Positions 24,460-32,315 of a stretch of 40,412 nucleotides of DNA are shown piece by piece. The stretch covers positions 1-40,412 of the forward strand of contig JAJCZV010000001.1 in assembly GCA_029262175.1 (NCBI GenBank), read 5' to 3'. The translations under genes and the position numbers were made by a program. Position 1 is the stretch's first letter, and each line of letters begins with the position of its first letter. The notes beneath the pieces were generated by a model, which saw only the letters and a program-made list of their open reading frames with translations, searched no databases and had not been told where the DNA came from. This stretch comes from Gemmatimonadota bacterium. Its GTDB lineage: Bacteria > Gemmatimonadota > Gemmatimonadetes > Palauibacterales > Palauibacteraceae.

Positions 24460-25522
24460 ATGGCCAACGCCGAGCACCAACTGCCGATTCCAGGCGAGAA
24501 GGAGCGTTCTCGCAGGTTGAAACTGTCCTTTCAGTTCGATGAACCGAATCGCGTTTGGCATTCGGGCGAGCGAGTCCGCGGGCGGATCGTTGTCTCGTCT
24601 CCGACTCGGGTGGAGTGCACGGGTCTCACGCTGCAGAGGCGATGGGAAGTTGTGGCTCGGGGTCCGAAGAGAGCGGTAAGCGCCTGAGCGAGCGGCTCTT
24701 CGCTGGGGTTTGGGCGGGCGGACGCGAGTACGCCTATCCCTTCGAGTTTGACGCGCCTTCAGGCCCCTTCCCGTACGCCGGCAAGCATGTCCAACTGACT
24801 TGGGTGCTCAGGGCACGCGCATCCATCGCTGGACGGGACGCCAAAGCGACCGAATACCTGCCTCTCTTGCCAGGTCCCGAGCAGCCGGACTACAGCGGAG
24901 ACTACGCGCGTGGTTGGGTCCCCGGCACTGGGTCAAATCGAATCGTGACCGAGCGACGGTTGAATTGGTTCACGCGGTCGTTGGTGGTAATGGCAGCGGT
25001 GCTGGGAGCGTTGGGTTGCTAGGAGGGATCGTCGAAGGAGTTTGGGACTTGGCGGCGGTCGGCGCGGCGGTCATGGCCTATCCGATTTTCTCTCTCTACA
25101 AAGATGCGTCGAAACGCGCGCTGCGACGACGTCTCGGAGAGGTGGCCTTCGAGCTGTCTGAGCGAGCACCAAGGCGAGGCGCGTTCGTAGAGGGTGTCGT
25201 TCGTCTTGCGCCCGCGCGCGACCTAGAACTCGTTGGCATCAGCTTCACATTGCTCGGGGAGGAGCAAGCGGTGGATCATCTGAGCGATGCAGCTCGGACG
25301 TACCGACACACGTTTCACAAGGGGTCCGTCTCGGTCGTCGACGCGACGTTCTTGAAGGGAGGCGAACCAAAGGAGTTCGCCGCCCAGCTTCAAATCCCTC
25401 GTGACGCTCCCCCTTCTTTTCATGGTACTTCCAACCGGATTTCGTGGAGCGTACGGGCCCGAATCGATCTTCCGCAGCCTCCAAAGTGGCACCAAGAGGT
25501 GGGGCTGACCGTTCGACCCTAG
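24460..25522 (+). pseudogene. Arrestin-fold membrane protein gene with two frameshifts
   Basis: Three overlapping frames together make one protein of about 354 aa. The first part (frame of 24460) reads LKLSFQFDEPNRVWHSGERV and ends RRWEVVARG; the second continues SEESGKRLSERLFAGVWAGG and EYAYPFEFDAPSGPFPYAGK; the third continues after two membrane segments with LGEVAFELSERAPRRGAFVE and ends at 25522. Order is N-arrestin-like sandwich, helical hairpin, C-arrestin-like sandwich, as in Spo0M/arrestin-related bacterial proteins. Each break is healed by one extra G: in the G4 run at 24659-24662 and the G3 run at 25013-25015. Both look like single-base losses in G runs, so either sequencing undercalls or a recently broken gene. 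Function unknown. Confidence 0.7.
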
Positions 25523-25634
25523 ATGCCTCGTGGAAACTTCGGGTTGGTGAGCGGGTTCCAATCTTGCTCGTCGGTGCTTCAGGCCGGGTCCGGCGTCGTC
25601 ACTCAGAGATCCCCTAGTGCGTTCCTAGGACACT

Positions 25635-26882
25635 ATGAAAACCATATTCAGGCTCATAGCGATCGCCGTTGCCTCCGCCGCATGCGGCGAGGATCTCGTT
25701 GGCCCTGACGGCGTCGACGCCGACGTCCTGGCGCGATGCGTGGCCGGGTTTGCCAACGAGTTCCCCTGCGACCGAGTCGACCTCATCGCGCACGTCTCTC
25801 GGCTAGATCTCGAGCCCGGGCAGGCGAACCTGGCGCAACTGAGCGACGTGTGGGGATGGACAGATCCTGTAACCGGCGTGGAGTACGCGCTCGTCGGACG
25901 CGACAACGGACTCGATATCGTGGATCTTTCCGACCCCCTGAGCCCCCGTCCGATCGCTCGACTAGCGGCCGCGACGGCCGCGAGCCCTTGGCGCGACGTG
26001 AAGGTCCACGCGGATCACGCGTATGTCGTTGCGGACGGAGCATCGGGACACGGTATCCAGATTCTCGACTTGAATCGGCTGCGCGATCTGACGGAGTTCA
26101 CCGAGTTGCAGGAGGATGGTCACTACGCCGGCGTGAGCAGCGTCCACAACATCGCGATCAACGAAGAGACCGGCTTCGCCTATTCGGTGGGGAATGGCGC
26201 GGGGGGCAACACCTGCGGCGGCGGGCTTCACATGCTCGATCTCGCCAATCCTACGAGCCCGTCGTTCGTGGGGTGTTACGCAGAGATGGGGACAGGTCGC
26301 TTGGGAACCGGGTACACCCACGACGTCCAATGCGTCGTCTATCGCGGGCCGGATGCTGCGCACACGGGTCGCGAGATCTGCATCGGGTCGAACGAAACGG
26401 CCATCTTGGTCTCAGATGTTACGGACAAGAACAATCCGAACATGCTCGGCCTGGGCCAGTACCCGGACTTCGGCTACGTGCATCAGGGCTGGCTGAGCGA
26501 AGATCATCGCTTCTTCTTCCAGAACGACGAGACGGACGAGATCTCGGGACGCGTCAACCGCACCCGCCTTTTGGTATGGGATCTATCCGACTTGGACGAT
26601 CCGGTCCTCGCCAACGAGTACATGGGTCCCAACGGCGCGATCGATCACAACCTCTACGTGCACGGCTCGCTCGCCTACCACTCCAACTACACCTTCGGTA
26701 TGCGGGTTCTGGACATTTCTCAACCGGCGAGCCCCACCGAACGCGGGTTCTTCGACACCGTGCCGGGGACCAACGCGACCTCGTTCGGAGGTTCTTGGTC
26801 CAACTATCCATTCTTCGACAGCGGCGTGATCATCGTCACGAGCCAAGACGAAGGGCTGTTTCTACTCCGACTCCAGGAATAG
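25635..26882 (+). CDS. Choice-of-anchor-B (LVIVD) lipoprotein
   Basis: A 415-aa lipoprotein (signal MKTIFRLIAIAVASAAC). It consists only of the choice-of-anchor-B domain: WGWTDPVTGVEYALVGRDNG, IVDLSDPLSPRPIARL, SSVHNIAINEETGFAYSVGN, THDVQCVVYRGPD, EICIGSNETAILVSDVTDK and VLDISQPASPTERGFFDT. It aligns along its whole length with the C-terminal half of the protein at 2957-5317, which has an extra FG-GAP propeller in front. The function of the family is unknown; a surface beta-propeller is likely. It stands alone, after the broken arrestin-like gene and convergent with the CocE-type hydrolase. Confidence 0.88.
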   Translation: MKTIFRLIAIAVASAACGEDLVGPDGVDADVLARCVAGFANEFPCDRVDLIAHVSRLDLEPGQANLAQLSDVWGWTDPVTGVEYALVGRDNGLDIVDLSDPLSPRPIARLAAATAASPWRDVKVHADHAYVVADGASGHGIQILDLNRLRDLTEFTELQEDGHYAGVSSVHNIAINEETGFAYSVGNGAGGNTCGGGLHMLDLANPTSPSFVGCYAEMGTGRLGTGYTHDVQCVVYRGPDAAHTGREICIGSNETAILVSDVTDKNNPNMLGLGQYPDFGYVHQGWLSEDHRFFFQNDETDEISGRVNRTRLLVWDLSDLDDPVLANEYMGPNGAIDHNLYVHGSLAYHSNYTFGMRVLDISQPASPTERGFFDTVPGTNATSFGGSWSNYPFFDSGVIIVTSQDEGLFLLRLQE

Positions 26883-26938
26883 GCTGGCTCGCTGCGGCGT
26901 CGGGCGGCTCCAGCGACGCGACGTGCGCTCATCCTCGG

Positions 26939-28834
26939 CTAGCGCGGGACGATCGGCAGCATGATATGCGATGGGTGCTCGACCGAGTGGTGAACCGTGT
27001 TCTCCGCCACGATCCACTCGCTCTCGTCAAAGTTGTTGCCACCCGTGTTTAGGTTCCGCTCCCACCTCGGGAAGCTCGACGAGGTGACCTCGAGCCGAAT
27101 GCGGTGTCCCTCGTCGAAGTAGTTGGCGGTGGCCTGCAGATCGATGCGTAGCTCGTAGATGCCGTCAGGCTCCATCCAGAGCTTCTGCTCGTACCCTTCT
27201 CGGTAGCGCGCGCGCAGGATGCCTTCCTGAACGTTGAACGCACGACCATCTGGATAGACATCGACCAGTTTTCCGACGAAGTCCGTGTCTCGAGCGGTGG
27301 ACGAGACGTAGAGAACCAACTCGATCGGGCCGGTGACCTCCACGCCGGTGGCGAGCGGCTCGGTGGTGTAGACGAGAACATCCAGACGATCCTCGACGGC
27401 AGACTGATCGAAGCCTCCGGCCGGCGCGTCTGCAGTGCCCGTACAGCAGATCGGTCCTCCCACGGTCGGCACGGGGTCGTCCGGGTCGTAGGTGAAGGCG
27501 TCAGGCGGCTGTTCATCGCTGGGCGAGTCGAACGTCAGGACGCCATCCCCTGAGCGAGTATTCGCGTCGCCCTCGCTGTGCAGGTAGAGCGGCGTGAACG
27601 CCGTGCCTTCTACCGGCCAGGAGCCGGCGCCGCGCCATTCGTTCGCGCCCATGAGGTAGTACTGAAGCTTCGGCATCTCCAGAACATCGTTGTCTACGTC
27701 CGCGAGCCAATGCTGGAACCAATCCAGGTAGATGTCCCAATACCGGAGGCGGGGGTCCCCCATGTCCCGTTGACCGACCGTGGTCTTCGACGTGACGCGC
27801 TCCGAAGCGCAATGATCGGTCGGAGAAATGATGGCGTACTGGTTTTCCCGACCTAGATCGGACTCGGCGTTGTCGGAGAGCAGGTTAAAGAGCTTCAGGG
27901 TTTCCGAGACGCCGAGGTCGTACCACGAATTCACGTGAAGCGCCGGGAGGTCGAACCGGTCGTCCGGCTGCACAAAACCGATGTGGTCCCACCAGATATC
28001 GCCGGGTTCATGCGAGAAAAAGTCCTCGAAGTCGGTGGGTGGAGAGCCCGCCTCCTCGAGCATGTCGATGAAGGGGAGGGTTCTCCACGCTTGCTCGAAT
28101 TCGACTCCGGGGAGGGAGGGTCGAGGATCGAACATCTCCTCCACCTCGAGCATGGCCTCTCGGGGCGTGCCCTCCGGGATTCGGTAGAAGAGCTTCGTGC
28201 CGTTTCCTCGAAACCAGCCGAACGACGCGACCAACTCTGGGACCCCTCCGAACACGACGCCGAAGTAGCGGTAACTCCCGCCGGCCGCCTGGGGGAGGGC
28301 CGCGAGGTGAGCCGGATGTCGCGTCGCGGCGAGTTGCATCTGGTTCTCGCCGAGGTACGAGCACCCGTACGACCCGACCCGACCATTCGACCAGGGTTGC
28401 TCCGCCAGCCACGACACGAGGTCGTACCCGTCCGCGCGATCGGCGCGCGCCACGAAGTATTCGCCCTCCGACTGAAAGCGCCCGCGCATGTCTTGGACTG
28501 CGACCGCGAATCCATGGCTCGCGAAGTAGCGGGCGGCGGACCGGTCGCTGCGCATCGCCATTTTGCCGTAGGGCGTGCGGATCTGGATCACCGGCAGCGA
28601 TTCAGCCCTATCAACCGGGAAGTACAGGTCGGTGGCGAGGCGGACACCGTCACGCATGGGGACCATGACCGTCGGCTCGAGGCGTACCTCGTGCGTGCCG
28701 GGTGGACGCGGAAAAGGGGGGTCTCCACGGTCTACGGCTACATCGGGAACCACAGCCTCTTCCCTCGAGGAGGTCTCGCAGCCGAAGACACAGAGGATCA
28801 GGAACAGGCATCCAAAGACGCGTCGGGTCTTCAT
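26939..28834 (-). CDS. CocE/NonD (S15-type) hydrolase lipoprotein
   Basis: A 631-aa exported alpha/beta hydrolase with a lipobox (LCVFGC, Cys about 19). The family order is clear: MVPMRDGVRLATDLYFP, QIRTPYGK, VQDMRGRFQSEGE, nucleophile elbow GSYGCSYLG (Ser 159), acid in HVNSWYDLGVSE, His in SPTDHCASE, and a C-terminal jelly-roll (VTGPIELVLYVSSTARDTDF). Relatives are cocaine esterase, glutaryl-7-ACA acylases and X-Pro dipeptidyl peptidases; substrates are esters or amides. GAGGAG precedes the ATG at 28834. It follows the BKACE gene by 19 bp and is probably co-transcribed, suggesting that it releases or consumes an acyl or amino compound of that pathway (inference). Confidence 0.9.
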   Translation of the reverse strand: MKTRRVFGCLFLILCVFGCETSSREEAVVPDVAVDRGDPPFPRPPGTHEVRLEPTVMVPMRDGVRLATDLYFPVDRAESLPVIQIRTPYGKMAMRSDRSAARYFASHGFAVAVQDMRGRFQSEGEYFVARADRADGYDLVSWLAEQPWSNGRVGSYGCSYLGENQMQLAATRHPAHLAALPQAAGGSYRYFGVVFGGVPELVASFGWFRGNGTKLFYRIPEGTPREAMLEVEEMFDPRPSLPGVEFEQAWRTLPFIDMLEEAGSPPTDFEDFFSHEPGDIWWDHIGFVQPDDRFDLPALHVNSWYDLGVSETLKLFNLLSDNAESDLGRENQYAIISPTDHCASERVTSKTTVGQRDMGDPRLRYWDIYLDWFQHWLADVDNDVLEMPKLQYYLMGANEWRGAGSWPVEGTAFTPLYLHSEGDANTRSGDGVLTFDSPSDEQPPDAFTYDPDDPVPTVGGPICCTGTADAPAGGFDQSAVEDRLDVLVYTTEPLATGVEVTGPIELVLYVSSTARDTDFVGKLVDVYPDGRAFNVQEGILRARYREGYEQKLWMEPDGIYELRIDLQATANYFDEGHRIRLEVTSSSFPRWERNLNTGGNNFDESEWIVAENTVHHSVEHPSHIMLPIVPR

Positions 28835-28853
28835 CGTGACTCCTCGGTGGTCT

Positions 28854-29819
28854 TCAGGGGTACTGCGTCGGCTCACCAGACAGGCCCAGCATCTCTCGGG
28901 CCTGTGAAGGCGTTGCCACCTCGCGATTCAGCTCGTTGCTGAGTCGGGCGGCTCGGGCGACCAACTGAGCGTTGCTCTCGGCCAGCACGCCGCGGGCGTA
29001 GTAGACGTTGTCTTCGAGACCTACGCGGACGTGTCCGCCGAGCAGGATGGCGAGGGTCGTCATCGGCACCTGGTGCTGCGCGATCCCCGACGTGAGCCAA
29101 ACGGTGTCTTCGGGGAATTCACGAACGAGGTTCACGACGTTGTCGACCGTCGCGAGGCTGGAGGTCTGGTAACCCATGACCGTTTGGATCCAGTACGGCT
29201 TCTCGATCAATCCCTCCTCGATGAGAAAGCGGATGACCCATCCGCCGCCCGTGTGGTAGGTCTCGAGTTCGGGCTTGATTCCGCGCTCCTTCATCTCCGT
29301 AGCAAAGCGTTTGATGAGCTTGTACGAGAACGGCAGGCACTCGTCGTACACGACCTCCGGGCGCGGGTCGGGTAGGGGCGCGAGTCGCTCCCTCAGCTTG
29401 AAGCGGCTCATATCGGGCGTGAGGTTCAACGATGCCACTTCCGGTCGCGCGTCGAGGCATTGCAGACGCTCGTCCATCGTCATGTTCGGCCCGCCGCCCG
29501 TGGTATCGTTGATGATGATGTCGGGGCACGCGGCGCGGATCGATCGGTTCACCTCGAGCCATCGTTCGGTCGTTACCGCGGGGCGTGTGGGGAACGCCTC
29601 CTGACGGGCATGGACGTGGACCATCGAGGCCCCGGCCTCGTAGGCTCCGTGGACGGATTCGGCGATCTCCTCCGGCGTTTCGGGGAGCGCCGGATTGGAC
29701 TCCTTCCCTTGGACACCGCCGTTGCAGGCGCAGCAAATGATCGTGGGCGGCATCTTCCCGATGCGAGGGAGATAGGAGAACGCGTCGGCGTAGTTCCAGC
29801 GGTCTTGTATGGCGCTCAT
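28854..29819 (-). CDS. BKACE family (3-keto-5-aminohexanoate cleavage-like) enzyme
   Basis: A 321-aa zinc-dependent TIM-barrel enzyme of the BKACE (DUF849, Kce-like) family, which condenses a beta-keto acid with acetyl-CoA to give an acyl-CoA and acetoacetate. Zinc ligands His 68 and His 70 stand in MVHVHAR; PETPEEIAESVHGAYEAGAS before them and IIINDTTGGGPNMTMDERLQ, GHVRVGLEDNVYYARGVLAE after them are family blocks. The N-terminus is about 25 residues longer than usual. AAGGAG lies before the ATG at 29819. It is first in an operon with the CocE-type hydrolase and divergent from an APC amino-acid permease, which fits catabolism of an amino-acid-derived keto acid. The specific substrate cannot be read from sequence. 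Confidence 0.9.
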   Translation of the reverse strand: MSAIQDRWNYADAFSYLPRIGKMPPTIICCACNGGVQGKESNPALPETPEEIAESVHGAYEAGASMVHVHARQEAFPTRPAVTTERWLEVNRSIRAACPDIIINDTTGGGPNMTMDERLQCLDARPEVASLNLTPDMSRFKLRERLAPLPDPRPEVVYDECLPFSYKLIKRFATEMKERGIKPELETYHTGGGWVIRFLIEEGLIEKPYWIQTVMGYQTSSLATVDNVVNLVREFPEDTVWLTSGIAQHQVPMTTLAILLGGHVRVGLEDNVYYARGVLAESNAQLVARAARLSNELNREVATPSQAREMLGLSGEPTQYP

Positions 29820-29907
29820 TCCGGGCGGGCTCCTTGAGGCAGGGCCGGGTGAGATCTACTCTGGCAACTCATTATCGCCGCCACGTCTTTACCGCGCGAG
29901 GCTGCAC

Positions 29908-29961
29908 ATGACTGATCCTGCACTCAAATCTGTCGCCGCCGTTGGTACGGGCGTGCAGTGA
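29908..29961 (+). CDS. Possible 17-aa leader ORF coupled to the APC permease
   Basis: ATG-started ORF reading MTDPALKSVAAVGTGVQ whose TGA overlaps the GTG start of the permease (GTGA, 29958-29961). It has no obvious Shine-Dalgarno. The overlap could couple translation of the permease to that of the short ORF; alternatively it is chance, since the permease GTG also lacks a clear ribosome site. The flanking text shows an imperfect repeat (TGCACATGACTGA and TGCAGTGACTGA). Confidence 0.25.
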   Translation: MTDPALKSVAAVGTGVQ

Positions 29962-31418
29962 CTGAGGGCGTGGCGGCCGCCGGGGACCCAGAGTCCGGGC
30001 AGCGAGCCGAACTCGGGCGGTCCCTAGGCGCTAGGCATTTCTTCACGATCGCCTTCGGCTCGATCATCGGGGTGGGGTGGGTCATCTACCTCGGTCTATG
30101 GCTCGAGCCTGCCGGACCTCTCGGCGCGGTCATCGGCTTCACGGCCGGCACGTCGCTCATGGTGCTGATCGGACTCTGCTATGCCGAGATGGCGGCCATG
30201 TTTCCGGTGTCCGGTGGTGAAGTGGCCTATACCTATGAGGCGTTCGGAACGAGAACGAGCTTCATCACCGGCTGGATGCTCGGCTTCGTCTACACAGCCG
30301 TCACGTCATGGGAAGCGATCGCGATCGGGGTCTTGGCTCAAGACCTCTTTCCGGCGATGACCGGCCCGACGCTGTACCACGCGTTCGGCGAGCCGGTCAA
30401 CGCGGTCCCGTTCGCACTCGGCCTGGCGTTCATGGCGTTCTTTACGGTCATCAACTACCGAGGCGTGCGTGGGGCGTCGAAGCTGCAGGACGTGCTCACC
30501 TACAGCTTCCTAGCGATCTGCGTCCTCTTCATAGGGGCGGGGTTTCTTCTGGGGGATGTCGCGAATTTGTCCCCGGCGTTCGTTCGCTCCGAGTCGGGCT
30601 CGATCGTTCCCGGGATCGTTGCCGTTTTCGTTACCGCGCCCTTTTTCCTCGCCGGCTTCGACGTGATCCCGCAGCTCATGGAGGAGAAGGCCCCAGGCAC
30701 GAATGCGCGATCCGCGGCCCGGATGGTCGTGGTTGCGTTGGTCGCAGCCGGGGTCTTCTATATTCTCGTCATCCTCTCCGCGTCGATGATCGCGCCGTGG
30801 CCGCGACTCCTTACGTACGAGCAGCTTCCGGCGGCGGCGGCGTTCGCGGAGGCCTTCGACTCGCAAGTCTTATCGCGGGCGATCCTCCTCGCCGCGTTCA
30901 TCGGAATCTTGACCACGTTCAATGCGATCTTTATCGGCGCTTCCCGTGTGGTTTTCGCGATGGGACGCGCTGCTCTGATCCCACCGGTACTCGCTCGTGT
31001 ACATCCGCGCTTCGGTTCGCCGTCGACCTCCGTCCTGCTCGTGGGCGGCCTCGGCGCGATAGGTGTGGTCCTCGGGCGCGGTGCGATCGCACCGCTCGTG
31101 AACGTGGCCACGATCTGTTTCGGTATCGCCTTCGGTCTCGTGTCGCTATCCGTCATCCGACTGAGACTGACCCGGCCCGACGCGGAGAGACCATACCGAG
31201 TCCCGGGCGGCATCTTCACCGCGGGCTGCGCCGCAATCGCTTCGATGGCTTTCGTCTACCTGGCGGCGACCGACCCTTACGAGCCCGGAGCCGGGATTCC
31301 ATTGGAGTGGTACGTGCTGGCCGTTGGGCTGGTGCTCGGCGTGGTGCTCTGGTTTGCGGGTAGCAAGCCGCGCCGCGCCGTCAGTGAGGAAGAACGGCGT
31401 TCGCTCATCCTCGGCTAG
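29958..31418 (+). CDS. APC family amino-acid permease
   Basis: A 486-aa transporter with about twelve membrane helices. FFTIAFGSIIGVGWVIYLG is the glycine-rich first helix that binds the substrate backbone in APC transporters; EMAAMFPVSGGEVAYTYEAF is the conserved TM3 region, VINYRGVRGASKLQDVLT the TM6 region and GFDVIPQLMEEKAPG TM8. The first 30 residues are polar and cytoplasmic. It probably imports an amino acid or amine by proton or sodium symport. It is divergent from the BKACE/CocE operon, so these may form one uptake and degradation locus. The GTG at 29958 is the longest start; GTG 29973 is an alternative. Confidence 0.9.
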   Translation: MTEGVAAAGDPESGQRAELGRSLGARHFFTIAFGSIIGVGWVIYLGLWLEPAGPLGAVIGFTAGTSLMVLIGLCYAEMAAMFPVSGGEVAYTYEAFGTRTSFITGWMLGFVYTAVTSWEAIAIGVLAQDLFPAMTGPTLYHAFGEPVNAVPFALGLAFMAFFTVINYRGVRGASKLQDVLTYSFLAICVLFIGAGFLLGDVANLSPAFVRSESGSIVPGIVAVFVTAPFFLAGFDVIPQLMEEKAPGTNARSAARMVVVALVAAGVFYILVILSASMIAPWPRLLTYEQLPAAAAFAEAFDSQVLSRAILLAAFIGILTTFNAIFIGASRVVFAMGRAALIPPVLARVHPRFGSPSTSVLLVGGLGAIGVVLGRGAIAPLVNVATICFGIAFGLVSLSVIRLRLTRPDAERPYRVPGGIFTAGCAAIASMAFVYLAATDPYEPGAGIPLEWYVLAVGLVLGVVLWFAGSKPRRAVSEEERRSLILG

Positions 31419-31557
31419 CGGCCGTGCGACCGTCTGATCGCGCCGCACCGATTCTCGGCCCGCCGGTGGCAAGCGAAACGATCGTCAGGGGCATCGCGCA
31501 ACGCGACCGAGTCGTCACGAGTTTGACCGTGCCACGCCTGGCGCTCAGTCTCTCCGC

Positions 31558-32136
31558 ATGCACGCCGAGCGCGCCGGACCCGATCCGGGAGAGGTCACCC
31601 AGCTTCTCCGAGACCTGCAAGACGGCGAGCCCGACGCCGGAGACCGGCTACTGCCACTGGTCTACGAGGAGCTGCGCCGGATCGCCGGAGGCTTCATGGC
31701 TCGAGAGCGCGCCGGCCACACCCTTCAACCCACCGCGCTCGTCAACGAGGCATTCATCCGACTGGCGGGGCAAAAAGACTCGGCGTGGCAAAGCCGATCG
31801 CACTTCATGTCGATCGCCGCCGCCGCCATGCGACGAGTCCTCGTCGATCATGCGCGCGCGCGCGCTGCGGAGAAACGGGGCGGGGGCAAGGATCCGTTGA
31901 CGCTCCGCGAGGGCTTGATCCAGTCGCCGACTGGAGATGTCGACGTTCTGGCTCTGAATGAGGCTCTCGAACGCTTGACCCAGCTCAACGCCCGACAGGG
32001 TCGTGTTGTAGAGCTCCGGTTCTTCGGGGGCCTGAACGTGGAGGAGGCCGCGCTCGTTCTCGGAGTTTCCGCCGCCACGGTGAAGCGAGACTGGCAGCAC
32101 GCGCGGGCGTGGCTTCGCCGGGAGCTCGCTGCCTAA
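31558..32136 (+). CDS. ECF-type RNA polymerase sigma factor (TIGR02999 group)
   Basis: A 192-aa sigma-70 family protein with regions 2 and 4 only. VTQLLRDLQDGEPDAGDRLL, LVYEELRRIAGGFMARERAG and TLQPTALVNEAFIRLAGQK are the region 2 features of the TIGR02999 / PF07638 group; GRVVELRFFGGLNVEEAALV with LGVSAATVKRDWQHARAWLR is the region 4 helix-turn-helix. It binds core polymerase and selects promoters. No anti-sigma gene adjoins. Instead a kinase-TPR gene lies 3.9 kb downstream, with a secreted PKD protein between. In Vibrio, EcfP is activated by phosphorylation by the kinase PknT, so kinase control here is a reasonable inference. No Shine-Dalgarno precedes the ATG. Confidence 0.9.
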   Translation: MHAERAGPDPGEVTQLLRDLQDGEPDAGDRLLPLVYEELRRIAGGFMARERAGHTLQPTALVNEAFIRLAGQKDSAWQSRSHFMSIAAAAMRRVLVDHARARAAEKRGGGKDPLTLREGLIQSPTGDVDVLALNEALERLTQLNARQGRVVELRFFGGLNVEEAALVLGVSAATVKRDWQHARAWLRRELAA

Positions 32137-32266
32137 CCGCTAACCCTTTGGTGCCGAGTCACCTCTGAGCTCGGACCGACCGTGCGCGCTCACCCGATAC
32201 GCCGCACCAGATCGCTTTCGTGATCCGCCTTCCCGAAGAATCTCGCGCTGTAAGGGCACGCTCCAA

Positions 32267-32285
32267 CGACCGGACTGTTCGGTCG
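32267..32285. promoter_or_regulatory. Inverted repeat upstream of the PKD gene
   Basis: CGACCG and CGGTCG separated by seven bases, 30 bp before the PKD-protein ATG. It could be a small 5'-UTR hairpin or an operator. It has no T run and is not a terminator. Nothing else was recognised in the 179 bp between the sigma factor and the PKD gene. Confidence 0.25.
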
Positions 32286-32315
32286 GATTCGCGCTTCGCA
32301 CGCCGGGAGAGGTCT

